The position numbers and the translations under genes were made by a program. A stretch of DNA of 64,000 bases from Crocinitomicaceae bacterium. Lineage in GTDB: Bacteria > Bacteroidota > Bacteroidia > Flavobacteriales_D > Crocinitomicaceae. The DNA lies in NCBI GenBank assembly GCA_016719925.1, contig JADJYC010000010.1, positions 53,577 through 117,576 on the forward strand, written 5' to 3'. Shown here piece after piece: positions 51,699 to 60,418 of this stretch. Below the pieces are notes generated by a model that had not been told where the DNA came from, ran no database searches, and was given only the letters and a program-made list of their open reading frames with translations. How positions within the stretch are numbered: position 1 is the first letter of the stretch; the number at the start of each line of letters is the position of its first letter.

Positions 51699-53696
51699 AT
51701 GGAAGTTCAGGAGAAACAATACATTCAATACGATCGGAAAGATTTGAGCAATGAAGAACTGGTGCGCATTTACAAAGCATTAGTGAAACCTCGTCTCATT
51801 GAAGAAAAAATGCTGATCCTGCTCAGACAGGGAAAAATTTCAAAATGGTTTTCAGGCTGGGGACAGGGAAGGAATTTCTGTAGGTGTTACACGCTGGACA
51901 AAGATGAATATATTTTACCCATGCACCGGAACCTTGGAATTTTTACCGCCCGTGAAATTCCGCTGAACAGATTATTTGCTCAGTTTCAGGGTAAAATGAC
52001 CGGATTTACAAAAGGTCGTGACCGTTCTTTCCATTTTGGTACAAAAGAACATCATCTGGTTGGAATGATTTCTCATTTAGGTCCGCAGCTGGCCATTGGA
52101 ACCGGAATTGCACTTGCCGGAAAATTAAAAGGTGAACGAAAAGTTGCTCTTGCAATCACAGGTGACGGTGGTGCCAGTGAAGGTGATTTTCATGAAGCAC
52201 TGAACGTTGCTGCTGTATGGGATGTGCCTGTAATATTTTGTGTGGAAAATAATCAATGGGGATTGTCTACTCCGTCCAATGAACAGTTCCGCTGCAAACA
52301 ATTTATTGATAAGGGAGTTGGTTACGGCATGGACGCATTTCAGATTGACGGTAACAACATTCTGGAAGTATATAATTCTGTCAGACAAATTGCAGATTCT
52401 TTGCGTAAAAAACCAAGACCATTTTTACTGGAGTGTCTTTCTTTCCGTATGCGCGGACATGAAGAAGCATCCGGAACGAAATACTATCCTGACGGAATTC
52501 AGGATGAGTGGGCAAAAAAAGATCCGGTTACAAACTATGAACTTTACCTGAAAAATGAAGGAGTTCTTTCAGCAGCAGAAGTTGAAAAAATCCGTGAAAC
52601 AATTAAGCAGGAAATTCATGATGAACTGGAAATAGCTTTTGCTGAACCAAAAATTACACCTGACACAGATACTGAACTGAAAGATGTTTATGCTCCGTGG
52701 AATCAGGTGGTAGTACATCCGCAATCCTCTTCAAAAACTGAAAAAAGACATATTGATGCAATTTCAGATGCGCTGCGTCTGGCCATGAGAAAATATCAGG
52801 ATCTCATCATTATGGGTCAGGATATTGCTGAGTACGGAGGAGTTTTTAAAATCACTGAAGGATTTGTTGATGAATTTGGTAAACAACGAATCAGAAATAC
52901 ACCGCTTTGTGAATCTGCAATATTAGGAACAGCACTCGGACTTTCTATTAAAGGAATGAAAGCGATAATGGAAATGCAGTTTGCAGATTTTGTAACAGTA
53001 GGATTTAATCAGATTGTAAACAACCTTGCCAAATTACATTACCGCTGGGGTGAAAACGCTGACGTAGTTGTGCGTATGCCAACCGGCGGAGGATCGGCCG
53101 CAGGACCATTCCATTCACAAAGCAATGAAGCGTGGTTTACACATACACCGGGTTTAAAAGTGGTTTATCCATCAACACCAACTGAGGCAAAAGGATTATT
53201 GCTTGCATCCATTGAATACCCGAATCCGGTAATTTTCTTTGAGCATAAAGGTTTGTACAGAAGTATTAAAGAAGAAGTTCCGGATGATTATTACACCATT
53301 GAATTAGGTAAAGCAAATATTGTCAGAGAAGGAAATGCTGCTTCAGTCATTACGTATGGAATGGGCGTTCATTGGGCAAAAGAAATTGTGGAGAAAAATA
53401 ATCTGGATGTTGAAATTCTGGATCTTCGCACATTACTTCCGTTAGACACAGAAGCCATTTATGAAACGGTAAGAAAAACACACCGCGTTATTTTACTGCA
53501 TGAAGATTGTATTACCGGCGGAATTGGTGGTGAAATTGCCGCACTGATTTCTGAAAACTGTTTTGAATCATTAGACGCGCCGGTAATGCGTGAAGGAAGT
53601 TTGGACACACCGGTTCCGTTTGACGCTGAACTGGAGAAAAATTTCTTCCCTAAATCACGGTTTGAAGAAAAGTTGCTGAAGCTGGTGAATTATTAA
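51699..53696 (+). CDS. 2-oxoacid dehydrogenase E1, alpha and beta subunits fused
   Basis: The thiamine diphosphate enzyme starts oxidative decarboxylation of branched-chain 2-oxoacids or pyruvate. The alpha half (residues 1 to about 340) has the TPP motif from GDGGASEG (155-162) to NN (184-185). The beta half (from about 350) has GQDIAEYGGVFKIT, FADFVTVGFNQIVN, RMPTGGGSAAGPFHSQS and LHEDCITGGIGGEIA. Fusion of both halves is common in Bacteroidota. Residues 57-65 (GRNFCRCYT) should read EGISVGVT plus one more residue; an extra G at 51866-51868 and a missing base near 51892 cancel each other. The partner E3 may be lpdA at 7819-9210; no E2 lies in the window. Confidence 0.92.
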   Translation: MEVQEKQYIQYDRKDLSNEELVRIYKALVKPRLIEEKMLILLRQGKISKWFSGWGQGRNFCRCYTLDKDEYILPMHRNLGIFTAREIPLNRLFAQFQGKMTGFTKGRDRSFHFGTKEHHLVGMISHLGPQLAIGTGIALAGKLKGERKVALAITGDGGASEGDFHEALNVAAVWDVPVIFCVENNQWGLSTPSNEQFRCKQFIDKGVGYGMDAFQIDGNNILEVYNSVRQIADSLRKKPRPFLLECLSFRMRGHEEASGTKYYPDGIQDEWAKKDPVTNYELYLKNEGVLSAAEVEKIRETIKQEIHDELEIAFAEPKITPDTDTELKDVYAPWNQVVVHPQSSSKTEKRHIDAISDALRLAMRKYQDLIIMGQDIAEYGGVFKITEGFVDEFGKQRIRNTPLCESAILGTALGLSIKGMKAIMEMQFADFVTVGFNQIVNNLAKLHYRWGENADVVVRMPTGGGSAAGPFHSQSNEAWFTHTPGLKVVYPSTPTEAKGLLLASIEYPNPVIFFEHKGLYRSIKEEVPDDYYTIELGKANIVREGNAASVITYGMGVHWAKEIVEKNNLDVEILDLRTLLPLDTEAIYETVRKTHRVILLHEDCITGGIGGEIAALISENCFESLDAPVMREGSLDTPVPFDAELEKNFFPKSRFEEKLLKLVNY

Positions 53697-53713
53697 TTAT
53701 AAAAAACGTAATC

Positions 53714-54115
53714 ATGACATCTGAATCAGACATACGTTGGAAGCAACGCTTTCAGAATTTTGAAAAAGCATTTCATAATCTGAAAGAAGCAGTTGCATTA
53801 GAAAATCCATCTAACGTTGAAAAAGCGGGTTTGATTCAATTTTATGAATTCACATTTGAACTCGCTTGGAAAACCATGAAAGATTTTCTGGAGTCAAGAA
53901 ATGTTGAATGTAAATTCCCAAGGGACGTGATTAAAGAAGCTTTTAGTTACCAGCTTGTACAAGACGGAGATGTCTGGATGGATATGCTGGAAAAAAGAAA
54001 TCTGATGGCTCACACGTATGATGAAAAGAATTCTGAATTAGCTTTTCACCTTATACACGACAGCTATTACCGATCAATAGAAGAATTAATTATTAAGCTT
54101 AAAGCTGAATTATGA
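53714..54115 (+). CDS. HepT/HI0074-like protein (HEPN side of a HEPN/MNT pair)
   Basis: The 133-residue helical protein carries RNLMAHTYDE, which contains the HEPN signature R-x4-H-x-Y. Preceding segments (GLIQFYEFTFELAWKTMKDFLE, FPRDVIKEAF) are those of the HI0074 family, which forms a complex with small nucleotidyltransferases. In type VII toxin-antitoxin modules the HEPN protein is an RNA-cutting toxin that the MNT partner silences by adding AMP to the motif tyrosine, and this Tyr is present. It starts 17 bases after the E1 gene and overlaps the MNT gene by four bases. Confidence 0.8.
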   Translation: MTSESDIRWKQRFQNFEKAFHNLKEAVALENPSNVEKAGLIQFYEFTFELAWKTMKDFLESRNVECKFPRDVIKEAFSYQLVQDGDVWMDMLEKRNLMAHTYDEKNSELAFHLIHDSYYRSIEELIIKLKAEL

Positions 54116-54426
54116 ATTCATTCGGAATTAGTGAACAATCCTTGCTTTTAATCTTTAATGTACTCCGTACTAATCAAAAAATCAAACAGGCTGTTATTTT
54201 CGGGAGCAGAGCTAAAGGAAATTATAAGAGCGGCAGCGATATTGATCTGGCATTAAAAGGAGATTTAAATCAAAAAGATATTACAGATCTAACAGTTGAA
54301 TTGAATGAAAGGTTACCAATACCATACAAAGTAGATCTCGTTTTATATGATTCAGATCTTCATACGGAATTAAAAGAACATATAGATCGGGTGGGCGTTG
54401 AATTCTGGAGTCCTGAAAAAAAATAA
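54112..54426 (+). CDS. Minimal nucleotidyltransferase (MntA-like)
   Basis: The catalytic signature GS-x10-DxD is exact (GSRAKGNYKSGSDID, about residues 31-45), with the hydrophobic strand AVIFGSR before it and VDLVLYD carrying the third acidic residue. It has 104 residues, normal for MNT proteins. ATGA overlap with the HepT-like gene suggests the two products are made together. The likely role is to AMPylate and neutralise the HEPN partner, or to act with it in a complex of other function. It probably is not the antibiotic-modifying type, which is larger. Confidence 0.85.
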   Translation: MNSFGISEQSLLLIFNVLRTNQKIKQAVIFGSRAKGNYKSGSDIDLALKGDLNQKDITDLTVELNERLPIPYKVDLVLYDSDLHTELKEHIDRVGVEFWSPEKK

Positions 54427-54483
54427 TCGTCTGTCAGGTGTCAATTTAATCTTACTTCAGAGCCAAATCTATATTCCTTTAAT

Positions 54484-56014
54484 TCAGATCCTCACCCCTA
54501 TTACGCATACATCATCAATCTGCTCTAATTTTCCTCTCCACTTTTCAAAGGCCTGATCAATGAGTTTCTTTTGCTCAGCCATGGGTTGATCAGAAATCCG
54601 GATGAACAATTTTTTCAGTTCAGATGCTTTGAATTTTTTTCCTTTTTCTCCGCCAAACTGATCCTGATAACCATCTGTGAATATATAAATTGCATCGCCT
54701 GAATTCAGTGTGACGTGGTGATTTGTGAATGGCTTTTGATCAGCATATTTTCCGATTGGTTGTTTATCGGGTTTAATTTCTTCTATTTCATTTGTTCCTT
54801 TTCTTAAAATCCACAACGGATTATTTGCGCCTGCCCAATTCACCCGAAACATCTGTAGGGACACGTCGCGACCTGTCCCTACAGATGTTTCAGACACCGT
54901 CGAGATTGAAACCAGTGATAAATCCATACCATCTTTCACTTCTTCATCTGATTTTTCAAATTCAGCTATAACTATTTCTCTGGTTTTATCTAAAATTTTA
55001 CCAGGATCTGTCAAACCAAATTCCCTAACTGACCGGTTGAGTGCGTTATTACAGATTACACTCACCATTGCACCCGGAACGCCATGTCCGGTGCAATCGC
55101 AGGCAGCAAATAAAATTTTGTTTTCCTGCTTTTCTATCCAGTAAAAATCACCCGCAACTATATCTTTTGGTTTATAGAGAATGAATGCATCATTAAAACA
55201 ATCGTTGACAATTCGGGCAGAAGGTAAAATAGCTGACTGAATTCTTTTTGCATAACTGATTGAATCTTTAATTTCCCTGTGCGATTCTTCAATCAGTAAT
55301 TTCTGTTCCATGAACAATTTTTTCTGACGCTCATCTTCTTTCAGAATTTTTCGGGTGTAGGGAATGAGTAAAAAAGAGATTATAATTATTACCCCCATTG
55401 CTATCAGTGCCTGTCTTGTGTATTGTTTATTCACCAGATCAGTAAAATAAGAAAACTCAATATCCGCTTCCAGTAAACCTACGACATCCCCTTGCTGTTT
55501 TTAATCGGATGAAATGCAGAAAGCCAGGTTCCGTTTTCAGAATTGTATTTTGGAATGATTCCGCCTTCATTCATTTTTTCTTTAGCACAGGAGGATACTG
55601 CGTATATTCATGTCTGAAATAAACCTGATCATCTGAACGCACACCGTAATGGAACAGATCTTTTTCAGGAACATAAACCAGGGTGTACATCGGACTGTTC
55701 AGCTCATTTTCAGTAACTGCTTTGGACAGTTTATCATTGATGGCATGATACACATGATTCTGTTCTATGGTTTTAATATCATCTTTACCCGGATGATCTT
55801 TCATCATCATTTCAAATTCATTTCCGTCAATAGCTAATGAAACAGATGATACAATTGCTTTAAGTTTATCATACTGACGCTCTTCCTGCAAATTCATCTG
55901 ATTATAATAACCAAATACAATAAAAAAACCGGTTAACAGAATGATGGTGATGTAGATAATAAACATAATCCGCGTGGTTATGTTTCCTAAGATTCTGCTG
56001 ATCAATAAACTCAT
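54484..56014 (-). CDS. Membrane SpoIIE-type phosphatase with extracytoplasmic sensor (two frameshifts)
   Basis: Adding one base at T6 55574-55579 and one at C4 55488-55491 gives about 510 residues. Two membrane helices (IMFIIYITIILLTGFFIVF near residue 17, LIAMGVIIIISFLLIPY near 205) enclose a periplasmic domain with TLVYVPEKDLFHYGVRSDD and GTWLSAFHPIKNSKGDVVG, resembling Cache-like sensors. The cytoplasmic part has the coiled coil KDSISYAKRIQSAILPS and the phosphatase: GDFYW, CDCTGHGVPGAMVS, KDGMDLSLV and FTDGYQDQFGGEKGKK. Compared with its neighbour it has about 13 extra residues (ETSVGTGRDVSLQ) encoded by an inserted palindrome. It probably senses an envelope signal and acts in partner switching. 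Confidence 0.87.
54846..54891. repeat. Perfect palindromic element inserted in a SpoIIE gene
   Basis: GAAACATCTGTAGGGACA (54846-54863) and its exact reverse complement (54874-54891) flank a spacer with a further self-complementary core GTCGCGAC. The core TAGGGACA..TGTCCCTA resembles a dispersed palindrome I recall from other genomes. It is in frame and encodes residues that the paralogue at 56082-58076 lacks. Confidence 0.8.
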
Positions 56015-56081
56015 TCTCTTTGTCTTTTCTTTTTAGTCTGCAACAATTCAAATTCCTTACAAAAATTATATGCTCACATCG

Positions 56082-58076
56082 TCATATCCTTAATCCGATA
56101 ACACATACATCATCCACCTGTTCCAGATTTCCCTTCCAACCTTCAAATGCACTATTTATAATTTCTTTTTGTTCCGTCATGGATTTTTCTTTATTCTCAA
56201 TGATCAGATTTTTCAGATTGGATGCCTTGAATTTTTTTCCCTTTTCCCCGCCAAACTGATCCTGATAGCCATCTGTAAAAATGTAAAGCGCATCTCCCTT
56301 CTGTAAATTTATACCATTTGTTTTGAATGGTTTTGCATCTGCATATTTACCAATAGGTTGTTTATCGGGTTTTATCTCTTCAATTTCAATGGATCCCTTT
56401 CTTAAAATCCACAATGGATTATTTGCTCCGGCCCAATTCAATTTTCGCTTTCCGTTCTCAAACTCACTCTGTATCGCAACAAGCGATATATCCATTCCGT
56501 CTTTCACTTCTTCATCTGATTTTTCAAATTCAGCAATGACAATTTCACGGGTTTTGTCCAGAATTTTTCCGGGATCTTTCAACCCATATTCACGCACAGA
56601 TCTGTTCAGTGCATTATTACAAACCACTGAAACCATTGCACCCGGCACACCATGACCGGTGCAGTCTGCCGCAGCAAACAATATTTCATCATCCGCCTGA
56701 TGCAACCAGTAAAAATCTCCGGCAACAATGTCTTTTGGTTTATAAAGAACAAAACTATCAGGCAAAAAGTTTTTTACCAGCCTGTCAGGCGGAAGAATTG
56801 CTGCCTGAATTCGTTTGGCGTAATTAATCGAATCGGTGATTTCTTTATTTTTTTCTTCCACAATGTGTTTTTGCTCTTCAACCAGAATTTTAGACTGACG
56901 CACTCTTCTCAGAGCAAAAAATATTATTCCTATAAGTAAAACTGCCGCACCAAGTCCCATCATCAGATATCTGTTGTTCGCTTCCTGTAATTCATTGCGC
57001 GCTGTTTCTTCTTTCAGTTTTAAATCCTGTGTTTCAGTTTTATTCTTTAATTCCAGATTCTCTTTTTCTCTCTTTTCTGTTTCATATTTGGTTTGCATTT
57101 CCAATGAAATCTGTGCGGTTGTTTCACCATTAAAATATTTATAGAGTTTTTGATATTCCTGCAAAGTGAAATAAGCATTTTTATAATCACCCAACCCCTC
57201 ATAAGCAATGGCCAGACCCATCATTGGTTCCAGCTTGTCGTATCCGGTTGCTGCAGAATCTGAATAGGCCAGTGATTGATTAAACCAGCTGATTGCTTTT
57301 GGATAATTTTCTGTCTTATTATAAATTTCACCAAGCAGTGAAGTGCAATGACTTGCTCCCATAAAATCTTTATTGGCAAGTTCAATTTCCAATGCTCTTT
57401 CAGCGTATTGTACAGCCTCCAGTATTCTGTCAATGTCTTTGTAATAGATTGCAATATTTGCCATGGTATAAGCTGCAGAAAGACTGTCACCATAAGCCAG
57501 CTTCATATCCAGTGAACGTTTCCAGTAATCAAGTCCGGTATCATATTTACCAGACATCATGTAACTTATTCCAAGATTATTAAAACAAACAGCCATGCCT
57601 GTGCTGTCAACCAGAAATTCACGAATAGAAAGCGACTTATTGTAATATTCAATGGATTTTTCAAGCTCACCGGCACCCCGGTAATGTGACCCAACGATAT
57701 TGTACACATATGCTTTCTGAAGATTATCACCGGATTGTTCAGCAAGATCCAGAGAAATAAAAATATAATCTGTTGATTTAACATCATTCTCATATTGATA
57801 AACCAGACCAAGCATGGCGGCTGCTTTACTTTGCGCTGAAATATTATTGACTGAACCTGCCAGCTGATAAGCCATGTCAAGGTAAAGCGCAGCTGAATCT
57901 TTGTTTTCTGATGTATAGGCCTGACCCAATTCAAGCAGTACGCTGATTTTATCTTCAGAAGTTTCAGCTTGCTGCAAATCAATTTTCAAACTATCTGTAT
58001 TTCCTTTCCCTTTGCTGAATGTGTGCATTGTAAAAAGAAAGCAGATGGAAAATAAGAGTATCCGGCAGTTTTTCAT
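56082..58076 (-). CDS. TPR-sensor SpoIIE-type phosphatase 2
   Basis: This intact 664-residue paralogue has a signal peptide (ILLFSICFLFTMHTFSKG), seven or eight TPR units (such as YVYNIVGSHYRGAGELEKSIEYYNKS cut short here: AGELEKSIEYYNKSLSI, SGKYDTGLDYWKRSLDM), a membrane helix at about 372-390, a long coiled coil ending ITDSINYAKRIQAAILPP and the phosphatase domain with GDFYW, ADCTGHGVPGAMVS, KDGMDISLV and FTDGYQDQFGGEKGKK. The acidic metal ligands of PPM phosphatases (DCTGHG and DVCVIG) are present. It serves as the reference for judging the broken copies. It is expected in the inner membrane with TPRs outside and the phosphatase inside. Confidence 0.92.
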   Translation of the reverse strand: MKNCRILLFSICFLFTMHTFSKGKGNTDSLKIDLQQAETSEDKISVLLELGQAYTSENKDSAALYLDMAYQLAGSVNNISAQSKAAAMLGLVYQYENDVKSTDYIFISLDLAEQSGDNLQKAYVYNIVGSHYRGAGELEKSIEYYNKSLSIREFLVDSTGMAVCFNNLGISYMMSGKYDTGLDYWKRSLDMKLAYGDSLSAAYTMANIAIYYKDIDRILEAVQYAERALEIELANKDFMGASHCTSLLGEIYNKTENYPKAISWFNQSLAYSDSAATGYDKLEPMMGLAIAYEGLGDYKNAYFTLQEYQKLYKYFNGETTAQISLEMQTKYETEKREKENLELKNKTETQDLKLKEETARNELQEANNRYLMMGLGAAVLLIGIIFFALRRVRQSKILVEEQKHIVEEKNKEITDSINYAKRIQAAILPPDRLVKNFLPDSFVLYKPKDIVAGDFYWLHQADDEILFAAADCTGHGVPGAMVSVVCNNALNRSVREYGLKDPGKILDKTREIVIAEFEKSDEEVKDGMDISLVAIQSEFENGKRKLNWAGANNPLWILRKGSIEIEEIKPDKQPIGKYADAKPFKTNGINLQKGDALYIFTDGYQDQFGGEKGKKFKASNLKNLIIENKEKSMTEQKEIINSAFEGWKGNLEQVDDVCVIGLRI

Positions 58077-58147
58077 TCAGGTAAATATAATGAACTTAAT
58101 GATTTATAAGAAGATAGTGCAGAATCATTAAATACGCAGGAAGAACG

Positions 58148-60418
58148 CTATCCGCTGATTCGAATCGCAAGTACACAAACATCATCTACCTGTTCAAATT
58201 CACCTTTCCATTGGTCAAAAATGGAAGACAGCATGGTTTCCTGTTCTGCAATCGTGTTTTTCTGAACCTGAAGTAATTTCTGTTTGAAGAATTTACTTTT
58301 GAATTTTTTGCCTTTGTCACCGCCAAACTGGTCAATAAAACCATCCGTAGAAATGTAAATGGAATCTCCCGGTTCAAGCTGAAGTTCATGATTGAGGAAG
58401 GGTTGTTTTTTTGTGGAATATCCAATTGCCTGCTTGGAACCTTTCAATTCAACCAGAATCTTATCTTCAAAAGCCATCATACCTTTGGCAGGCAATGAAG
58501 CGATGTGAGGAGAATTTAAATTTTTAATCACCCAGACAGGATTATTTGCTCCGGCAAACTGCAGCACATTAGTTTTTGTATCCAGCATACAAAGTGCAAT
58601 GTCCATTCCGTCTTTTACGGTGCGGTCACTTTTTGAAAATGTATCAAGAACAAGCTGTGAGGTTTTATCCAGAATATCCGCCGGTGTTTTAAGATCAAAT
58701 TCTTTTACACAACGGTTCAAAGCGCTGTGACAAATGACACTTACCATTGCACCCGGTACACCGTGACCGGTACAGTCGGCCGCTGCAAAATAAATTCTTG
58801 AATCATGTTTATAAAACCAGTAAAAATCTCCCGCAACGATATCCTTGGGACGATAAAAAACAAAAATCTCTTTAAATAAACTCTGATAATATTTTTTAGG
58901 TGCAAGAATGGCCTCCTGAATCTGACGTGCATAATTAATAGAATCCGTCACTTCTTTATTTTTCTGCTCCAGAATACTCTTGCTTAATTCAATGGCCTGA
59001 TTCATTTTTTTGGTGCGCAGATAAATCACTATAGTAAAACCAAGCACTACTATAACTAAAAAGATAACTGAAGCAAGAATCCAGTTGCGTGATTCAGCCT
59101 GCTCAGATTTCAGCTGTTCTTCCTGAATGCTGAGTTCTTTTTCTGCCAGCACTTTTTCTTTAAGAGCGATATTCGTTTTGTACTCTTCTTCTTTTAATTT
59201 CTGAACTTTTTCAATTTTATTGATTCGTTCATCCACATCCATCAGTCTCTTCTGATAATCGTAAGCACTTGCAAAATCACCATTGGCTTCATAGAGCAAT
59301 ACCAGTTGTTCAACCGCATCACGTTCTTCAAAAACCAAATTGTTTTTTATTGAAATAGCTTCACTTTCAACTCCGGCAAGTTCAGCTTCCGTATACATTT
59401 TTAACTTGCGGTATGATTCTGAAAGACGTGCAAGAATAGTTGCTTTGCTGTCTGTCATCTGAAATTTTTCACTGACTTCTTTCGCACGCTGGTAATAGTA
59501 AATTGCTTTGGTATGGTCATCAATCATGTTGTAATAAAGTCCCAGATTCTGATTCAAAAAATAGAGGTTTTCATCTTTTACATCTGAGCCAAGTGATTCC
59601 AGAATGAGCAGATATTTGTAAGCAGAATCTGCTGCCTGATGATCAATAAAATCTAACGTAAGATTAATAAGCCGGGATATTTCACCTGCTTTGTCTCCAT
59701 GATTTTTACTGATCAGATACGCTTCACGCAAAACTTTTGTTGACTGGTAATGTTCTCCAATTCTGTCTAAAAGAATACTTTTCAAAGACATGGCTTTGGA
59801 GAGTTTGGCGTAGTTATTTTTCTGTTCAAAACAGCTGATGGCAAAAATAAGTTCAGCGTTGGCTGTTTCATAATCTGTGACCAGAATGTGGTAACGTGCT
59901 TTGCATAAAGCTATTTCTCCGGCATATGAAAAGTTTCCCTGATACTTTGATTCTTTTTCTGCCTTCAGACAAAATTCAAATGAACTGTCCGGATTGGCGT
60001 AGTAGGTTTCATTACACTGATCAATGTACTGAATGATGGTTGAAGAATCTCTTTGAGAAAAAGAAGTTGTGCATTGAAAAGTTAACCACAGAGTTGCACT
60101 GAGGAGGCACAGAGGTACACGGAGAAGTGATTTGAATGATTTTATTTCCCCGCTGATTGTCGCAAATGAAAAACACGCAGATTTTCGCAGATCGATTTTG
60201 GCAAAATAAAATTTCTCTGTGACTCTCTGTGATCTCTGTGTCTCCGTGGTTAAAAAAAATTTCCCGCAGAATTGCACAGAAAAATTTCGCAAATGTGCAG
60301 TGAATTTATTTGTTCTAAAAATATTTCTTTGTGATACTTTGTGGAACAACAATATTTCACGCAAAGACGCTAAGGCGCAAAGTAAAAATAGTGTTATCCT
60401 GCCCACAAAAAAACACAT
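58148..60418 (-). CDS. TPR-sensor SpoIIE-type phosphatase 3, N-terminus built from repeat DNA
   Basis: TPR units, a membrane helix (ILASVIFLVIVVLGFTIVIYL), a coiled coil ending TDSINYARQIQEAILAP and a complete phosphatase domain (GDFYW, ADCTGHGVPGAMVS, KDGMDIALCM, STDGFIDQFGGDKGKK) are present. The start is uncertain. The first ATG (60418) overlaps the icmF stop (TAATG), but the next 100 residues are translated from dispersed repeats. Only after VPLCLLSATLWLTFQCTTSFSQ does family-like sequence (RDSSTIIQYIDQC) begin. That stretch looks like a usable signal peptide and is itself repeat-derived. No in-frame ATG lies between. The functional part thus starts near 60130, with 60418 or an alternative codon as start. 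Confidence 0.85.
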   Translation of the reverse strand: MCFFVGRITLFLLCALASLREILLFHKVSQRNIFRTNKFTAHLRNFSVQFCGKFFLTTETQRSQRVTEKFYFAKIDLRKSACFSFATISGEIKSFKSLLRVPLCLLSATLWLTFQCTTSFSQRDSSTIIQYIDQCNETYYANPDSSFEFCLKAEKESKYQGNFSYAGEIALCKARYHILVTDYETANAELIFAISCFEQKNNYAKLSKAMSLKSILLDRIGEHYQSTKVLREAYLISKNHGDKAGEISRLINLTLDFIDHQAADSAYKYLLILESLGSDVKDENLYFLNQNLGLYYNMIDDHTKAIYYYQRAKEVSEKFQMTDSKATILARLSESYRKLKMYTEAELAGVESEAISIKNNLVFEERDAVEQLVLLYEANGDFASAYDYQKRLMDVDERINKIEKVQKLKEEEYKTNIALKEKVLAEKELSIQEEQLKSEQAESRNWILASVIFLVIVVLGFTIVIYLRTKKMNQAIELSKSILEQKNKEVTDSINYARQIQEAILAPKKYYQSLFKEIFVFYRPKDIVAGDFYWFYKHDSRIYFAAADCTGHGVPGAMVSVICHSALNRCVKEFDLKTPADILDKTSQLVLDTFSKSDRTVKDGMDIALCMLDTKTNVLQFAGANNPVWVIKNLNSPHIASLPAKGMMAFEDKILVELKGSKQAIGYSTKKQPFLNHELQLEPGDSIYISTDGFIDQFGGDKGKKFKSKFFKQKLLQVQKNTIAEQETMLSSIFDQWKGEFEQVDDVCVLAIRISG
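60082..60382. repeat. Composite of dispersed repeats at the start of phosphatase 3
   Basis: It contains TTAACCACAGAG.. (60082-60126), its inverted relative ending CTCCGTGGTTAA (60214-60252), an internal GCAGATTTTCGCAGAT (60177-60192) and CGCAAAGACGCTAAGGCGC (60360 on). I recall these units as common dispersed repeats in environmental Bacteroidota. They lie inside the extended reading frame of the phosphatase gene. Confidence 0.6.

Noticed and set aside
2787..56014. Programmed ribosomal frameshifting as the cause of the many broken frames
   Set aside because: Sites lack shared slippery heptamers and downstream structure, both directions of shift occur, and several genes would need two to six events.
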